A model generated the notes under the pieces. That model saw only the letters and a list, made by a program, of their open reading frames with translations, was not told the DNA's origin and ran no database searches. A DNA stretch of 12,505 bases from Methyloceanibacter sp. (GTDB taxonomy: Bacteria; Pseudomonadota; Alphaproteobacteria; Rhizobiales; Methyloligellaceae), in the NCBI GenBank assembly GCA_022865725.1, contig JALHTP010000399.1, positions 1 through 12,505 on the forward strand, in the 5' to 3' direction. Positions 6,485 to 12,505 of this stretch are shown in pieces (position 1 is the stretch's first letter; every line of letters starts with the position of its first letter). The position numbers and the translations under genes are program-made.

Positions 6485-7302
6485 CGCTGAGCCTCGCTGG
6501 CCCGCTGCTCCTGGTGGGAGCGGGAAAAATGGGCGGGGCGCTGCTTGAGGGCTGGCTCCGTCAGGGCCTCGATCCAGCAACTGTGTTCATTCAGGACCCG
6601 GCGCTGGCGCCTGAGGTCGCGGGCCTCGCCACCCGGCATGGAATTGCCGCGGGCACGGCACCCGATCTGCCGGCGGCGCCCTCCGTCATTTTGCTGGCGG
6701 TGAAGCCCGACCTCACCCAGAAGCTCTTGCCCGAAGTCGAGCCCATGATCGGCGAGCGGACCGTCGTGCTGTCCATCGCCGCGGGGCGGACGCTCGAGAG
6801 CCTGTCCCGCCATTTGCCGCCGGGCACGGCCATCGTGCGCGCCATGCCGAACACGGCCGCCTCGGTCGGCCGCAGCATCACCGTCGCTTGCGCCAATGCG
6901 GCGGTGACGCGCGACCAGGCGCTCGAATGCACCATGCTGCTCGAAGCGGTGGGCGAGGTGGTCTGGATCGAGGATGAGGGCCTGCTCGATGCGGTGACGG
7001 CCGTGTCGGGAAGCGGGCCGGCTTATGTGTTCTTGCTCGCCGAATGTTTGGCGGAAGCCGGCCGTGCCGCGGGTCTCGCGCCCGAGCTTGCGCGCCGTCT
7101 GGCGCGGGCCACGGTCGAAGGCGCGGGCGAGCTGTTGCATCGCTCCGACCTTTCGCCCGCCGAGCTCAGAGAGAAGGTGACCTCGCCCAAGGGCACGACC
7201 GCCGCGGCGCTCGAAATGCTCATGGGGAAGGAGGGCTTGCAAGACCTTCTCACCCGCGCCGTCGCTGCCGCCGCCAAGCGCTCCCGCGAGCTATCGTCTT
7301 AG
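6481..7302 (+). CDS. proC: Pyrroline-5-carboxylate reductase
   Basis: The enzyme reduces 1-pyrroline-5-carboxylate to L-proline with NAD(P)H, the last step of proline synthesis, in the cytoplasm. Its 273 residues are the usual length. The Rossmann loop LLVGAGKMGGALL is at 10-22, the conserved AMPNTAASVG at 121-130, SGSGPAYVF at 176-184 and the C-terminal P5CR signature LREKVTSPKGTTAAALE at 229-245. AAGGA (6471-6475) lies 5 nt before the ATG, inside the end of ybjN. A hairpin follows the stop codon directly. Confidence 0.97.
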   Translation: MTLSLAGPLLLVGAGKMGGALLEGWLRQGLDPATVFIQDPALAPEVAGLATRHGIAAGTAPDLPAAPSVILLAVKPDLTQKLLPEVEPMIGERTVVLSIAAGRTLESLSRHLPPGTAIVRAMPNTAASVGRSITVACANAAVTRDQALECTMLLEAVGEVVWIEDEGLLDAVTAVSGSGPAYVFLLAECLAEAGRAAGLAPELARRLARATVEGAGELLHRSDLSPAELREKVTSPKGTTAAALEMLMGKEGLQDLLTRAVAAAAKRSRELSS

Positions 7303-7319
7303 GGCGCCAGAGCGCCTTT
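7301..7319 (+). terminator. Probable weak terminator after proC
   Basis: AGGGCGC (7301-7307) and GCGCCTT (7312-7318) pair as a 7-bp stem with one G-T pair and a CAGA loop. It begins inside the proC stop codon and is followed only by a short T-run. It may cause partial termination before the next gene. Confidence 0.45.
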
Positions 7320-7368
7320 CGACGGCCAGCAAAAGCGCCTATGCTTCTTGGGTAAGGAGTAACCCCCC

Positions 7369-8052
7369 ATGTTCGACGATTTCTCCAAGCGTTCCAAAGC
7401 CGTGCGGGCGGCGCTCGATCTCGCCAAAGAAAAGAGCTGGGGCGACATTAGTCTCGCCGACATCGCGCAAGCCGCCAATGTCGGCCTCGCCGATCTCAGG
7501 CGCGAGTTCACCTGCAAGACGGACATCCTCCGCGCCTTCCAGGCCGAAATCGATACCGAGAGTCTCGCCAAGGCGAGAGCGGCGGCCGAGGGGCAAAGCC
7601 CGCGCGACCGGCTGTTCGACATCGTCATGACGCGGTTCGAAGCGATGCAGCCTTATAAGTCTGCGCTGAAGCGCATCGCCGCTCATCTCTGCTGCCGTCC
7701 CGGGGAGGCCGCGACGCATTTATGCGGCTCGCTCGCCTCGCAATATTGGATGCTCGCCGGCGCCGGCGTCAAGCTGGACGGCCCAGGCGGCGCGCTTCGC
7801 GTCGCGGGACTGACCGCCATCTACTGCAGAGTGTTCCAGGTGTGGCTCGACGACGACACGCCGTCGCTCGACAAGACCATGGCCGCGCTCGACAAGCGGC
7901 TCGGCAAGGGCGAGCGCATGCTCTCCGGCATCGAGATGGCCTGCGGCGATGTCTGCCGCATCGCCTGCGGGCTCCTGCCGAAAGACTGGAAGCGCGGCAG
8001 CCGGTCGCAGCCTCAGCCCGACGCGGGGCCCGCGCCGGCAGCCAGCGTCTAG
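7369..8052 (+). CDS. TetR-like HTH protein with a COQ9-like C-terminal half
   Basis: A 227-residue protein. Residues 9-59 match a TetR-type DNA-binding head, with the helix-turn-helix ISLADIAQAANVGLADLRREF (28-47) intact. The remainder resembles COQ9 proteins by eye: SPRDRLFDIVMTRFEAMQPY (77-96), then YWMLAGAG (126-133) and VFQVWLDDDTPSLDKTMAALDKRL (155-178). COQ9 itself has a TetR fold, binds lipids and supports ubiquinone synthesis, so the protein could be a regulator or a COQ9-like factor. Eight cysteines are present, three as CX3CX3C (192, 196, 200). The C-terminal tail is Pro/Ala-rich. AAGGAGT lies 8 nt before the ATG. It follows proC by 66 bp and converges on the acidic-protein gene. 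Confidence 0.8.
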   Translation: MFDDFSKRSKAVRAALDLAKEKSWGDISLADIAQAANVGLADLRREFTCKTDILRAFQAEIDTESLAKARAAAEGQSPRDRLFDIVMTRFEAMQPYKSALKRIAAHLCCRPGEAATHLCGSLASQYWMLAGAGVKLDGPGGALRVAGLTAIYCRVFQVWLDDDTPSLDKTMAALDKRLGKGERMLSGIEMACGDVCRIACGLLPKDWKRGSRSQPQPDAGPAPAASV

Positions 8053-8093
8053 CGCCGCGTCAAGCGCGGTGTCGTAACCCCGGTCAGTCGGGG
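8053..8093. terminator. Two hairpins between convergent genes
   Basis: CGCCGCG-TCAAG-CGCGGTG (8053-8071, one G-T pair) follows the plus-strand stop. CCCCG-GTCAGT-CGGGG (8078-8093) covers the end of the minus-strand gene. Together they may separate the two convergent transcripts. Neither carries a T-run. Confidence 0.35.
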
Positions 8094-8425
8094 AGGCCGT
8101 CGTCGTCGTCGGGACCTGAGAGATCCTCGGGTCCTTCGCCCGGCAGCTCGGCGTCGACGGGATCGTCCGCTTCCGGCACGTCCGGGTCGGTCGGAACGTC
8201 GAGCTGGGTCCCCGCGCCAGGCGCCAATTGCGGCACGGCGCCTGGCGCGAACACCGGCGCGCCGCTCTTGCGCTCGATGGTGGCGTTGCCGCCACCGATG
8301 TCGAGCTCGATCTCGGAGCCCGGCTGCTCCTCTTCTTGGACTTCCTCCGTCATGTCTTCGGCGAATGCAGGTCCCGCAAAAGACACGGCCATCGCTGCCG
8401 CAATTCCTAAAGCCATTCGACGCAT
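8084..8425 (-). CDS. Small acidic secreted protein of unknown function
   Basis: I recognise no family. The start MRRMALGIAAAMAVSFAGPAFA is a complete Sec signal peptide with an AFA cleavage site before residue 23. The mature part has 91 residues with about 27 Asp/Glu against 2 basic residues, a Pro/Ala/Gly-rich middle (APGAVPQLAPGAG) and an Asp-rich tail (PDDDDGLPD). It is likely unstructured and could bind cations or basic partners, but this is inference. The ATG at 8425 is preceded by GGGAGGAG with 7 nt spacing; an upstream in-frame TTG at 8458 is less likely. It starts 34 bp after the histidine kinase stop on the same strand, so it may belong to the sensor operon. Confidence 0.72.
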   Translation of the reverse strand: MRRMALGIAAAMAVSFAGPAFAEDMTEEVQEEEQPGSEIELDIGGGNATIERKSGAPVFAPGAVPQLAPGAGTQLDVPTDPDVPEADDPVDAELPGEGPEDLSGPDDDDGLPD

Positions 8426-8432
8426 GAAATGT

Positions 8433-8440
8433 CTCCTCCC
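8433..8440 (-). promoter_or_regulatory. Strong ribosome binding site of the acidic-protein gene
   Basis: GGGAGGAG on the minus strand, 7 nt before the ATG at 8425, is one of the best Shine-Dalgarno matches in the window. It fixes the start at the signal peptide. Confidence 0.75.
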
Positions 8441-8450
8441 AATGGTTCTT

Positions 8451-8471
8451 GTCCCCAACTCAACCGGGGAC
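8451..8471. other. Inverted repeat across the kinase stop codon
   Basis: GTCCCC (8451-8456) and GGGGAC (8466-8471) pair perfectly with a 9-nt loop. The repeat covers the histidine kinase stop (8460-8462) and ends 10 nt before the ribosome binding site of the next gene. It could modulate read-through or transcript stability between the two. On the plus strand it is followed by TTTT, but no plus-strand gene ends nearby. Confidence 0.35.
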
Positions 8472-9839
8472 TTTTAGCACAGCCTTTAATCCGCCGAGCG
8501 GGGACCGGCTGAGCGCGATGTCCCCCCCGTGAATGCGGGCGATGTCGCGGGCGATGGCCAGGCCAAGCCCAGTCGAGCCGGAATCCTGATTGCGCGCATG
8601 GTCGATGCGGTAGAAGGGCCGGAACACGTCCTCGCGCTCGGCCTCGGGGATGCCGGGACCGTCATCCTCGACCTCGACAATCAGCGCTCCGTTCTGCCTC
8701 GTCGCGTTGACGGTCACATGCTCGGCGAAGCGCGCCGCGTTGTTGACCAAGTTCGCCACTGCGCGCTTGAAGGCGTGGCGGCGGACGGGAACCACGAGCG
8801 GCGCCTCCTTGACCTCGATGGCGATGTTCTTGGTGCCGTGGGCCTGGCTCTTCACCTCGTTCAGGATCTCGCCGATGTCGACGCGCACGATCTCCTCGCC
8901 GGCGTCGCCTTTGGCGAACGCCATGTAATCCTCGAGCATCGCCTGCATCTCGTCGACATCGGCGCGCATGGCTTCCAGCTCCGGCGTCTCCTCGAACAAA
9001 GCCAGTTGCAGCTTGAAGCGGGTCAGCACGGTGCGCAGATCGTGACTGACGCCGGCCAGCATGACGGTGCGTTGCTCGACATAGCGCTCGATGCGGTCGC
9101 GCATCTCGATGAAGGCGTGCGCCGCCTGGCGCACCTCGCGCGCGCCGCGCGGACGGAAATCGGCAGGCGGCGGGCGTCCCCTGCCGAAGCTGTCGGCCGC
9201 CTCCGACAGGCGCAAGATCGGCTTGATCTGGTTGCGCAGGAAGAGAATCGCCACGGTCAGGAGCACGAGCGAGGTGCCGACCATCCATAGCAGGAAGATC
9301 TGCGAATTGGAGGCATAAGTCTGGCTGCGGCGGGCCAGCACGTGCATCACCGAGTTGTCGAGCTTGATGCGGATATCGACGAGATTGGATCGGCCCACGG
9401 TGTCGATCCAGAACGGCTTGCCGATCTGCCGCGTCAACTCGTCGGAGAGCGTCGTGTCGAGCAGATCGAAGAACGGCTTGGAGCCGATCTGCGGCAGCTC
9501 TTCGCCGGGCGCGAAACTGATCCGCAGGCCCAGGTTCTGCTCGGCCAGCCGGACCAGGGTCTCGGCGTTGGCGTCCTGCGGATAGGTTTGGTAGGTGTCG
9601 ATCAGCATGGCGATGTTCTGCACGGTGACCGTGGACAGGCGCCGCGTCACCGTCTGCCAGTGGCGCTCGAGAAACACGAAGGTCAGCACCGATTGCAGCA
9701 GCACCATCGGCGCGATGATGATGATCAGCGCGCGCGCATACAGGCCCTTCGGCATCCGGTCGCCGAACGCGGCCAACAGGCGCCGCAGGGGCCTGCGGCC
9801 TTCTTGTCGAATGGTTGGGGCGTCGGGGATCGCGTCCAT
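8460..9839 (-). CDS. EnvZ-type membrane sensor histidine kinase
   Basis: A 459-residue inner-membrane kinase that should phosphorylate the adjacent PetR-type regulator. Order of parts: a cytoplasmic N-terminus, membrane segment about 36-58, a periplasmic sensor domain of about 120 residues, membrane segment about 180-202, HAMP linker about 203-254, and a HisKA domain with the phosphorylated His266 in GVSHDLRTVLTR. The ATPase domain has its N box at ANLVNNAARFAE (362-373), G1 box DDGPGIP (392-398), FRPF (406-409) and G2 box GSTGLGLAIA. The ATG at 9839 shares one base with the petR stop (TGATG); a GTG at 9842 is an alternative start. The signal it senses is not apparent. Confidence 0.94.
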   Translation of the reverse strand: MDAIPDAPTIRQEGRRPLRRLLAAFGDRMPKGLYARALIIIIAPMVLLQSVLTFVFLERHWQTVTRRLSTVTVQNIAMLIDTYQTYPQDANAETLVRLAEQNLGLRISFAPGEELPQIGSKPFFDLLDTTLSDELTRQIGKPFWIDTVGRSNLVDIRIKLDNSVMHVLARRSQTYASNSQIFLLWMVGTSLVLLTVAILFLRNQIKPILRLSEAADSFGRGRPPPADFRPRGAREVRQAAHAFIEMRDRIERYVEQRTVMLAGVSHDLRTVLTRFKLQLALFEETPELEAMRADVDEMQAMLEDYMAFAKGDAGEEIVRVDIGEILNEVKSQAHGTKNIAIEVKEAPLVVPVRRHAFKRAVANLVNNAARFAEHVTVNATRQNGALIVEVEDDGPGIPEAEREDVFRPFYRIDHARNQDSGSTGLGLAIARDIARIHGGDIALSRSPLGGLKAVLKVPG

Positions 9840-10555
9840 CACTCAGGATACAGAATGTAGCCCTTGCCGCGCACGGTCTGGAGATAGACCGGGTTGGCGG
9901 GGTCGTGCTCGATCTTGCGCCTAAGCCGGTTGATCTGCACGTCGACCGCGCGCTCGCCGCCGCTGTCGGCGTCCTTGGCGAGCTCGTGGCGGGAGACGGG
10001 CATGCCCGGCCGCTGGGCGAAATAGCGCAACAGCTCGCGCTCGCGCTCGGTGAGCCGGATCGTCTCGTTCTCGCGCTTCAGCTCGCCGCGCGAGACATGG
10101 AAGACGAACTCGCCCATGCGAACCTCGCCGGAAGCGGGCGAGGCGCCGCCGCGGCGGAGCACATTGCTGACCCTGAGCAGGAGCTCGCGCGGCTCGAAAG
10201 GCTTGGCGAGATAATCGTCGACGCCGGTCTCCAGCCCCTCGATGCGCTGCTCGGGCTCGGCGCGGGCGGTCAGCATCAGGATCGGCACGTGCGACTCGTT
10301 GCGGAGCGAGCGGGCGAAGTCGATGCCGGATTCCTGCGGCATCATCACATCGAGAATGAGCAGGTCGAAGGAAAGGCTGCGCATGGTGGCGCGCGCGCTT
10401 GCTGCATCGATCGCCGTGGTCACGCGGAAGCCGTTGTCTTGCAGATAGCGGGCGAGCAGATCGCGAATGCGGCTGTCGTCGTCGACCACGAGAATATGCG
10501 GCGCGTTTTCGTCGGGGCTGCCGCGATGCGCCTTGATGGGTATCGGCGTGGTCAT
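9839..10555 (-). CDS. petR: OmpR/PhoB-family response regulator, PetR-like
   Basis: A 238-residue DNA-binding response regulator. The receiver domain (about 20-135) has the acidic pair Asp25/Asp26, phosphoacceptor Asp69 in LLILDVMMP, Thr96 and Lys118 in YLAKPF. The C-terminal winged helix (about 145-236) has RAVDVQINRLRRKIE as its recognition region and VRGKGYIL as its end. The name rests on the arrangement: a MarR-family gene directly upstream matches petP-petR of Rhodobacter, where petR is needed for respiratory and photosynthetic growth and lies near the cytochrome bc1 genes. No bc1 genes are visible here. The ATG directly abuts the petP stop (TAGATG), and the gene's end overlaps the kinase start. 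Confidence 0.9.
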   Translation of the reverse strand: MTTPIPIKAHRGSPDENAPHILVVDDDSRIRDLLARYLQDNGFRVTTAIDAASARATMRSLSFDLLILDVMMPQESGIDFARSLRNESHVPILMLTARAEPEQRIEGLETGVDDYLAKPFEPRELLLRVSNVLRRGGASPASGEVRMGEFVFHVSRGELKRENETIRLTERERELLRYFAQRPGMPVSRHELAKDADSGGERAVDVQINRLRRKIEHDPANPVYLQTVRGKGYILYPE

Positions 10556-11137
10556 CTAGCCGTCCCCCTTGTTGTCCGCGAGCGGGACCGGAGAGGCGGC
10601 CATGATCGAGGAGACTTTGGGCCGTTCTTCGGCATTGACCATGGATTCGAGAAAGCGGCGCAAGGCGGCTTCGGCCCCTGGGCCTGCGGATTTCAGCGCC
10701 TCCGACAGGCGCACCAGCTGCGGCGCGGCCAGCCTCTCGGCCAGCGCGCGGCCCCGGTCGGTCGGGAACAGCAGGCGCTCGCGGCGATCGGAGCTGCCCG
10801 CCTGCTGCACGACATAGCCCTGGTCGATCAGCTGCTTCAGCACGCGGCTCAGGCTCTGCTTGGTGATGGTGAGGATGTCGAGCAGATCGGCGACCCGTAA
10901 GCCCGAATGGCGATTGACGAAATGCAGCACGCGGTGATGCGCGCGGCCGAAGCCGAAATCCTTCAGGATCGCATCGGGGTCGCGGGTGAAGTCGCGATAG
11001 GCGAAGAACAGCAGCTCGGCGAATTCGAGCAGCTTCGCCTCGGGCAAGGAGGCGCGCTTGCGCGCTCCGCCATTGCCGTGCGGCTTGGCTTCGGGCGCCT
11101 TTTCGCCGCGCGCCAGCGGCTCATTTAGGTCAGTCAT
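10556..11137 (-). CDS. petP: MarR-family transcriptional regulator, PetP-like
   Basis: A 193-residue winged-helix regulator. A charged N-terminal tail (1-32) precedes the dimerisation helix. The MarR core follows: FGFGRAHHRVLHFV (61-74), the recognition helix ITKQSLSRVLKQLIDQGYV (91-109) and the wing SSDRRERLLFPTDRG (115-129). It heads a tight operon with petR and the histidine kinase; the petP stop touches the petR ATG. The start codon at 11137 lies inside a 13-bp palindrome that is repeated 36 bp upstream, suggesting the protein represses its own gene. No clear Shine-Dalgarno site precedes the ATG. MarR membership is secure; the PetP name is inferred from order. Confidence 0.88.
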   Translation of the reverse strand: MTDLNEPLARGEKAPEAKPHGNGGARKRASLPEAKLLEFAELLFFAYRDFTRDPDAILKDFGFGRAHHRVLHFVNRHSGLRVADLLDILTITKQSLSRVLKQLIDQGYVVQQAGSSDRRERLLFPTDRGRALAERLAAPQLVRLSEALKSAGPGAEAALRRFLESMVNAEERPKVSSIMAASPVPLADNKGDG

Positions 11138-11149
11138 GTTGACTTATTT
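11129..11149. promoter_or_regulatory. Candidate MarR operator, copy 1, over the petP start
   Basis: This 21-bp segment contains AGTCA-TGT-TGACT (11132-11144), a perfect 13-bp palindrome of MarR-site size. It includes the petP start codon (11135-11137). Its right half supplies TTGACT on the plus strand, which could be the -35 box of the aminotransferase gene. Confidence 0.55.
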
Positions 11150-11167
11150 TTCGCGTTCCGTTATGTC
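11139..11167 (+). promoter_or_regulatory. Possible promoter of the aminotransferase gene
   Basis: TTGACT (11139-11144) is followed after 17 bp by TATGTC (11162-11167). The -35 box is good and the -10 box poor. The elements touch both operator copies, so the MarR protein could control this direction too. Confidence 0.3.
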
Positions 11168-11185
11168 AGCCATGTTGACTTATTT
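11165..11185. promoter_or_regulatory. Candidate MarR operator, copy 2
   Basis: Identical to copy 1 at 20 of 21 positions and placed 36 bp away. Its core AGCCA-TGT-TGACT has one mismatch from the perfect palindrome. The similarity continues into a nearby CGCG after a 2-base difference, so the pair may have arisen by a small tandem duplication. Confidence 0.55.
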
Positions 11186-11192
11186 CGCGCCA

Positions 11193-11221
11193 TTGATACG
11201 CCTCGGCGCTGGCTCGCGCAA
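11193..11221 (-). promoter_or_regulatory. Possible promoter of petP-petR-kinase
   Basis: On the minus strand TTGCGC (11216-11221) is followed after 17 bp by TATCAA (11193-11198). Transcription would begin just before operator copy 2, so both operator copies would lie in the first part of the transcript, a suitable place for repression. Matches are moderate. Confidence 0.35.
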
Positions 11222-11300
11222 TTGCCCTTCAAGGTGCTATGAGAGGCGGGATCGCGTGGCCTTGAGTGTCCGGCCCCCGCAGAAGGCCGGCCTTGCTCGC

Positions 11301-11306
11301 GGAGGA
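11301..11306 (+). promoter_or_regulatory. Ribosome binding site of the aminotransferase gene
   Basis: GGAGGA lies 6 nt before the ATG at 11313. It directly touches another ATG at 11307, which is too close to be used, so it decides between the two starts. Confidence 0.75.
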
Positions 11307-11312
11307 ATGTTC

Positions 11313-12209
11313 ATGGCGACCGTCCCCTACGATCAGCGCGAGGGCTTTATCTGGCTGAACGGCCAGCTCGTCCCGTGGGGCGACGCGAAAGTCCATGTGC
11401 TGACCCACGGTCTGCATTACGCGAGCGCGGTGTTCGAGGGCATGCGCGCCTATGACGGCGCCATCTTCAAGCTCAACGAGCACAGCCAGCGCCTGCATGA
11501 ATCCGCCAAGATCCTCGACTTCGAGATTCCCTATTCGGTCGCCGAGCTCGACAAGGCGGCGCGCGACGTGTTGCGCGCCAACAAGCTGACCGACGCCTAT
11601 GTCCGCCCGATCGCCTGGCGCGGCAGCGAGCAGATGGGCGTCGCCGCCCAAGCCACCAAGACCAATGTCGCCATCGCCGCCTGGGACTGGGGCTCGTATT
11701 TCGATCCCGCAGCGCGCGCCAAGGGCTTGCGTTTGACGTTCGCCCAGTTCCGCCGGCCCGACCCGCGCACCGCGCCGACCATGAGCAAGGCGACCGGCCT
11801 CTATATGATCTGCACCATCGAGAAGCACAGGGCCGAGCGCGCCGGCTACAACGACGCGTTGATGCTCGACTGGCGCGGCCAGGTCGCCGAGGCCACCGGC
11901 GCCAACATCTTCTTCGTCAAGGACGGCGTGCTGCATACGCCGCTTCCCGATTGCTTTCTCGACGGCATCACGCGCCGCACCGCGATCGGGCTCGCCAAGC
12001 AGCGCGGGCTGAAAGTCATCGAGCGGGCGATCATGCCGGAGGAGCTGTCGGAGTTCTCCGAGTGCTTCATCACCGGCACGGCGGCGGAGGTCACGCCGGT
12101 CGCAGAGATCGGCCAGTACAAATTCGCCATCGGCGACATCACCCGCGACCTGATGGACGACTTCACCGCGCTGGTGCATCCGGCACGCGCCGTCGCCGCC
12201 ACGTGCTAG
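11313..12209 (+). CDS. ilvE: Branched-chain amino acid aminotransferase
   Basis: A 298-residue class IV (fold-type IV) PLP enzyme that interconverts Leu, Ile and Val with their 2-oxo acids, using glutamate/2-oxoglutarate, in the cytoplasm. Visible features are GDAKVHVLTHGLHYASAVFE (23-42), the catalytic PLP lysine Lys159 in TMSKATG, and the class IV signature from EATGANIFFVKDGVLHTP to LDGITRRTAI. The length and the lysine position agree with E. coli IlvE. Some relatives are D-amino acid transaminases or aminodeoxychorismate lyases, but the motifs favour the branched-chain type. It is divergent from petP and shares its intergenic region, so regulation by the MarR protein is possible. Members of this pairing recur in Hyphomicrobiales, as far as I recall. 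Confidence 0.93.
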   Translation: MATVPYDQREGFIWLNGQLVPWGDAKVHVLTHGLHYASAVFEGMRAYDGAIFKLNEHSQRLHESAKILDFEIPYSVAELDKAARDVLRANKLTDAYVRPIAWRGSEQMGVAAQATKTNVAIAAWDWGSYFDPAARAKGLRLTFAQFRRPDPRTAPTMSKATGLYMICTIEKHRAERAGYNDALMLDWRGQVAEATGANIFFVKDGVLHTPLPDCFLDGITRRTAIGLAKQRGLKVIERAIMPEELSEFSECFITGTAAEVTPVAEIGQYKFAIGDITRDLMDDFTALVHPARAVAATC

Positions 12210-12295
12210 CGCCCACACGGACACGCAGCGCCAAGCGCTCGCGCGTCTCCGCATCGCATCAAAACTGCTTGCCGACACAGAGAAGGACGCGTGCA

Positions 12296-12487
12296 ATGGG
12301 ACGGCCACCGCTGAAACAGGCTTTCACCGTCTGCTACGAGAAGGGCGGCACGGAGCTGCAGCGCTACACGATCACCGCGCTGACGCAACTCGCCGCCGAG
12401 ACCGAGGCCGACAACAGGTTCAAGCGCGCCCATCCGGAGGTGAAGGAGTCCGATCCGGCGGTCTCGCGGCGCGTCGAGGCGCATTAG
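12296..12487 (+). CDS. Small protein of unknown function
   Basis: A 63-residue reading frame starting MGRPPLKQAFTVCYEKGG, charged and soluble-looking, with no membrane segment or recognisable motif. AAGGA (12283-12287) lies 8 nt before the ATG, and codon use resembles the neighbours, with G/C at most third positions. It follows the aminotransferase on the same strand after 86 bp and could be cotranscribed. I do not recognise the family. The central part (RYTITALTQLAAETEADNRF) looks helical. The gene call rests mainly on the ribosome binding site and position. Confidence 0.6.
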   Translation: MGRPPLKQAFTVCYEKGGTELQRYTITALTQLAAETEADNRFKRAHPEVKESDPAVSRRVEAH

Positions 12488-12505
12488 AGCCGCCTGCTGA
12501 AGGTG

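Noticed and set aside
8466..8476. Plus-strand intrinsic terminator (GGGGAC followed by TTTT)
   Set aside because: No plus-strand gene ends nearby; the last one stops at 8052 and already has hairpins after it. The T-run is part of the kinase coding sequence.
9815..10900. Long plus-strand frame opposite petR and petP
   Set aside because: The minus-strand genes have clear receiver, winged-helix and MarR motifs. The antisense product has none.
11129..11185. Possible start of a CRISPR array
   Set aside because: Only two copies, no further spacers and no cas genes. The palindromic core and position fit an operator pair.
11058..11312. N-terminal extension of the aminotransferase
   Set aside because: It would run through the divergent petP start and the operator region, and the family N-terminus begins at the ATG at 11313 with its own ribosome binding site.
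12227..12239. AGCGC-CAA-GCGCT hairpin after the aminotransferase as a terminator
   Set aside because: The 5-bp stem is short, there is no T-run, and such GC palindromes are expected by chance in this composition.
11229..12308. Long minus-strand frame opposite the aminotransferase
   Set aside because: The plus-strand enzyme has the complete class IV signature and PLP lysine. The antisense frame is a GC-driven shadow.

Overview
The window looks like ordinary chromosomal sequence from an alphaproteobacterium, most likely a member of the Hyphomicrobiales (Rhizobiales). The reasons are the high GC content, the gene pairings (lgt with a MidA/NDUFAF7-type methyltransferase and pgeF; ybjN with proC; a petP-petR-type MarR/response-regulator pair beside a branched-chain aminotransferase), and an intergenic palindromic repeat of a type I associate with this order. 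I see no IS element, prophage, CRISPR array, tRNA or rRNA. No stretch longer than 300 bases lacks a gene.

Layout. (1) 1-2.5 kb: a small dodecin-family protein (+) converges on prs, the PRPP synthetase gene (-). Upstream of prs is a lipoprotein (-) whose mature part is a duplicated domain joined by a Pro/Ser/Thr-rich linker. (2) 2.5-5.3 kb: a minus-strand operon lgt, SAM-dependent methyltransferase, pgeF. It combines lipoprotein maturation, a probable complex I assembly methyltransferase and peptidoglycan quality control. (3) 5.3-8.05 kb, plus strand: a 102-bp cruciform-type repeat, ubiK (ubiquinone biosynthesis accessory factor), ybjN and proC with a 4-nt overlap, then a protein with a TetR-like HTH and a COQ9-like C-terminal half. 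(4) 8.08-11.14 kb, minus strand: petP (MarR), petR (OmpR-type regulator), a membrane histidine kinase, and a small very acidic secreted protein. The first three are packed with no gaps. (5) 11.3-12.5 kb, plus strand: a class IV PLP branched-chain aminotransferase and a 63-residue protein of unknown function.

The most informative unannotated signal is between the divergent petP and aminotransferase genes. A 21-bp sequence occurs twice there, 36 bp apart, each copy carrying the palindrome AGTCA-TGT-TGACT or a one-mismatch version of it. One copy contains the petP start codon. This is a good candidate for a MarR-type autoregulatory operator pair. Other points of interest are the COQ9-like/TetR-like protein with eight cysteines, the duplicated lipoprotein, the acidic secreted protein behind the sensor kinase, and a dodecin lacking the usual flavin-stacking tryptophan. 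I do not see a clearly new multi-gene system in this window.
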